This document shows positions 62,590 to 64,000 of a DNA stretch of 64,000 nt, in pieces; positions within the stretch are counted from its first letter, which is position 1; the number at the start of each line of letters is the position of its first letter. Where the stretch lies: contig NZ_BOPB01000013.1 of assembly GCF_016863535.1 (NCBI RefSeq), forward strand, positions 1 to 64,000. The letters run 5' to 3'. Under the pieces are notes generated by a model, which did no database searches, was not told the DNA's origin, and was given only the letters and a program-made list of their open reading frames with translations. The position numbers and the translations under genes are program-made. Source of the stretch: Micromonospora lutea (GTDB lineage: Bacteria > Actinomycetota > Actinomycetes > Mycobacteriales > Micromonosporaceae).

Positions 62590-63723
62590 ATGAAGTTCCG
62601 AGTGGAGCGCGACGCGCTCGCCGAGGCCGTGGCCTGGACTGCGAAGAGCCTGCCCAACCGGCCGTCCGTACCGGTGCTGGCCGGGGTGCTGCTGCGCGTC
62701 ACCGACGGCAGCCTGCAGGTGTCCGGCTTCGACTACGAAGTCAGCAGTCAGGTCACCGTGGAGGTGCAGGGCGACGCCGACGGCGCCGCGCTGGTCTCCG
62801 GGCGGCTGCTCGCCGAGATCACCAAGGCACTGCCCGCCAAGCCCGTCGACATCGCCGCGGTTGGGGCGCATCTCGAACTGGTCTGTGGCAGCGCCCGGTT
62901 CACCCTGCCCACCATGCCGGTGGAGGACTACCCCACCCTGCCCGAGATGCCGGCCAGCGCCGGCACGATCGACGCGGCCGCGTTCGCCGCCGCGGTGGCA
63001 CAGGTGGCGGTCGCCGCCAGCCGGGACGAGACGCTGCCGATGATGACCGGCGTACGCGTCGAACTCTCCGGTGGCAACCTGGCCATGCTCGCCACCGACC
63101 GGTACCGGCTGGCCCTGCGCGAGATGGAGTGGAACCCGGACGACCCGGAGATCAGCCTCAACGCGCTGGTTCCCGCCCGGACGCTCAACGACACCGCCAA
63201 GACCCTCGGTCCCCTCGGCGGCCAGGTTGTCCTGGCCCTGTCACAGGGCGCTGCGGGCGAGGGCATGATCGGCTTCTCCGGTGGCACCCGGCGCACCACC
63301 AGTCGCCTGCTCGACGGTGCCAACTACCCGCCGGTCCGATCGCTCTTCCCGGCCAGCCACAACGCCGAGGCCCGGGTGCCGGTCAGTACCCTCATCGAGG
63401 TGGTCAAGCGGGTCGCTCTGGTCGCCGAGCGCGCCACCCCCGTGCTGCTCAGCTTCAGCGCCGACGGGCTGGTGGTGGAGGCCGGTGGCACCGAGGAGGC
63501 CCGGGCCAGCGAGGCCATGGAGGCCACCTTCACCGGCGAGCCGTTGACCATCGGATTCAACCCGCAGTACCTCATCGACGGGTTGTCCAACCTCGGCACC
63601 CAGTTCGCCGTACTGCACTTCGTCGACGCCTTCAAGCCGGCGGTGATTTCCCCGGCTGGCGAGGATGGCGAGCTCATTGGTGGGTACCGGTACCTCATCA
63701 TGCCGATCCGCGTGTCCCGCTGA
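62590..63723 (+). CDS. dnaN: DNA polymerase III subunit beta (sliding clamp)
   Basis: A 377-residue processivity clamp with three similar domains: MKFRVERDALAEAVAWTAKSL at the start, TGVRVELSGGNLAMLATDRYRLALRE in domain 2 and a C-terminal HFVDAFKPAVISPAGEDG and YRYLIMPIRV. ATG 62590 has GGAGG about 6 nt upstream. It lies directly right of oriC and is followed 40 bp later by gnd. Confidence 0.97.
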   Translation: MKFRVERDALAEAVAWTAKSLPNRPSVPVLAGVLLRVTDGSLQVSGFDYEVSSQVTVEVQGDADGAALVSGRLLAEITKALPAKPVDIAAVGAHLELVCGSARFTLPTMPVEDYPTLPEMPASAGTIDAAAFAAAVAQVAVAASRDETLPMMTGVRVELSGGNLAMLATDRYRLALREMEWNPDDPEISLNALVPARTLNDTAKTLGPLGGQVVLALSQGAAGEGMIGFSGGTRRTTSRLLDGANYPPVRSLFPASHNAEARVPVSTLIEVVKRVALVAERATPVLLSFSADGLVVEAGGTEEARASEAMEATFTGEPLTIGFNPQYLIDGLSNLGTQFAVLHFVDAFKPAVISPAGEDGELIGGYRYLIMPIRVSR

Positions 63724-63763
63724 CTCGGCAGAGCACAGCCGCACCCACGAAAGGTCACCAGAG

Positions 63764-64000
63764 ATGCAGCTCGGCCTGGTAGGACTCGGCCGGATGGGCG
63801 GCAACATGCGCGAACGGTTGCGCACCGCCGGTCACGAGGTGGTCGGACTGGACCACAACCTGGAGCGCAGCGACGTCGCCAGCATGGCTGAGCTGGCCGA
63901 GAAGCTGGCGGCACCCCGAGCGGTGTGGGTGATGGTGCCCGCCGGCGTCACCGACGCCACCATCGACGAAGTTGCCGACGTACTCTCCGACGGCGATCTC
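63764..64000 (+). CDS. gnd: 6-phosphogluconate dehydrogenase (decarboxylating), 3' end outside window
   Basis: Only the first 79 residues are visible: the NADP-binding Rossmann motif GLVGLGRMGGNMRERL, then HEVVGLDHN, VWVMVPAG and DEVADVLSDGDL. These match the short, actinobacterial GndA-like enzymes of the oxidative pentose phosphate pathway. Position after dnaN is conserved in actinomycetes. The gene continues past the window. Confidence 0.93.
   Translation, partial: MQLGLVGLGRMGGNMRERLRTAGHEVVGLDHNLERSDVASMAELAEKLAAPRAVWVMVPAGVTDATIDEVADVLSDGDL

Noticed and set aside
1..64000. CRISPR array, tRNA or rRNA genes, insertion sequences, prophage
   Set aside because: No regularly spaced direct repeats, cloverleaf-like sequences, transposase or phage structural genes were noticed. 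This was visual reading, not a computed search.

Overview
The window is about 70% GC and codes densely with GTG/TTG starts and ATGA/GTGA overlaps, as expected of an actinomycete. Gene order around the origin (murJ, pseudokinase, sigM, anti-sigma, trxB, trxA, cwlM, parB, parA, rsmG, khpB, yidC, yidD, rnpA, rpmH, dnaA, oriC, dnaN, gnd) is the conserved actinobacterial arrangement. DUF397/DUF5753 genes, the protein styles and an AfsR-type regulator point to Micromonosporaceae, most likely Micromonospora or a relative. This assignment is inferred from content, not from a database search.

Layout. 1-4.6 kb is accessory: the tail of an LppU-like protein, an AAA ATPase, a DUF397 gene with a partner HTH-DUF5753 regulator that seems to have lost its 5' end, a GNAT acetyltransferase and a DoxX protein. 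A GT-C glycosyltransferase (4.7-6.2 kb) precedes a leftward molybdenum cofactor operon moaC-mogA-moeA-moaE (6.2-8.9 kb). Next come a SARP/AfsR ATPase regulator, a GGDEF-EAL membrane protein, a second GT-C gene, a phosphoribosyltransferase, a zinc-ribbon protein and an MDMPI-type enzyme (9-18.3 kb). Then follow the leftward rpsF-ssb-rpsR-rplI operon and dnaB, separated by a large hypothetical gene. After these are an endonuclease IV gene, two more GT-C-like membrane proteins, a class A PBP, DUF5318, padR-ino1, ogt, a subtilase and the CCA-adding enzyme (24-38.7 kb).

From 38.8 kb onward the window is the classical origin-proximal block. MurJ is followed by a separate membrane pseudokinase; in mycobacteria the two are fused as MviN. 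SigM and its anti-sigma gene precede trxB/trxA, which has a good sigma-R-type promoter, and then a CwlM-like amidase. An aminotransferase/ATP-grasp pair, a HIT-like protein and a dienelactone-hydrolase-like gene interrupt the block before parB-parA. Five parS sites flank or lie within this partition region: three at 51.9-52.1 kb and two inside the parA N-terminal coding extension. oriC lies between dnaA and dnaN (61.87-62.59 kb) with about 20 DnaA-box-like sites, a phased tandem array and an AT-rich stretch. Further perfect DnaA boxes occur at 20.0, 40.6, 51.9 and 59.9 kb.

I saw no tRNA, rRNA, CRISPR array, insertion sequence or prophage. No new multi-gene system is demonstrable here. The most interesting leads are the split MviN, the PadR operator in front of padR-ino1, the head-to-head truncated genes near 3.1 kb, the origin and partition-site architecture, and a possible 16-residue leader ORF at 52.3 kb.
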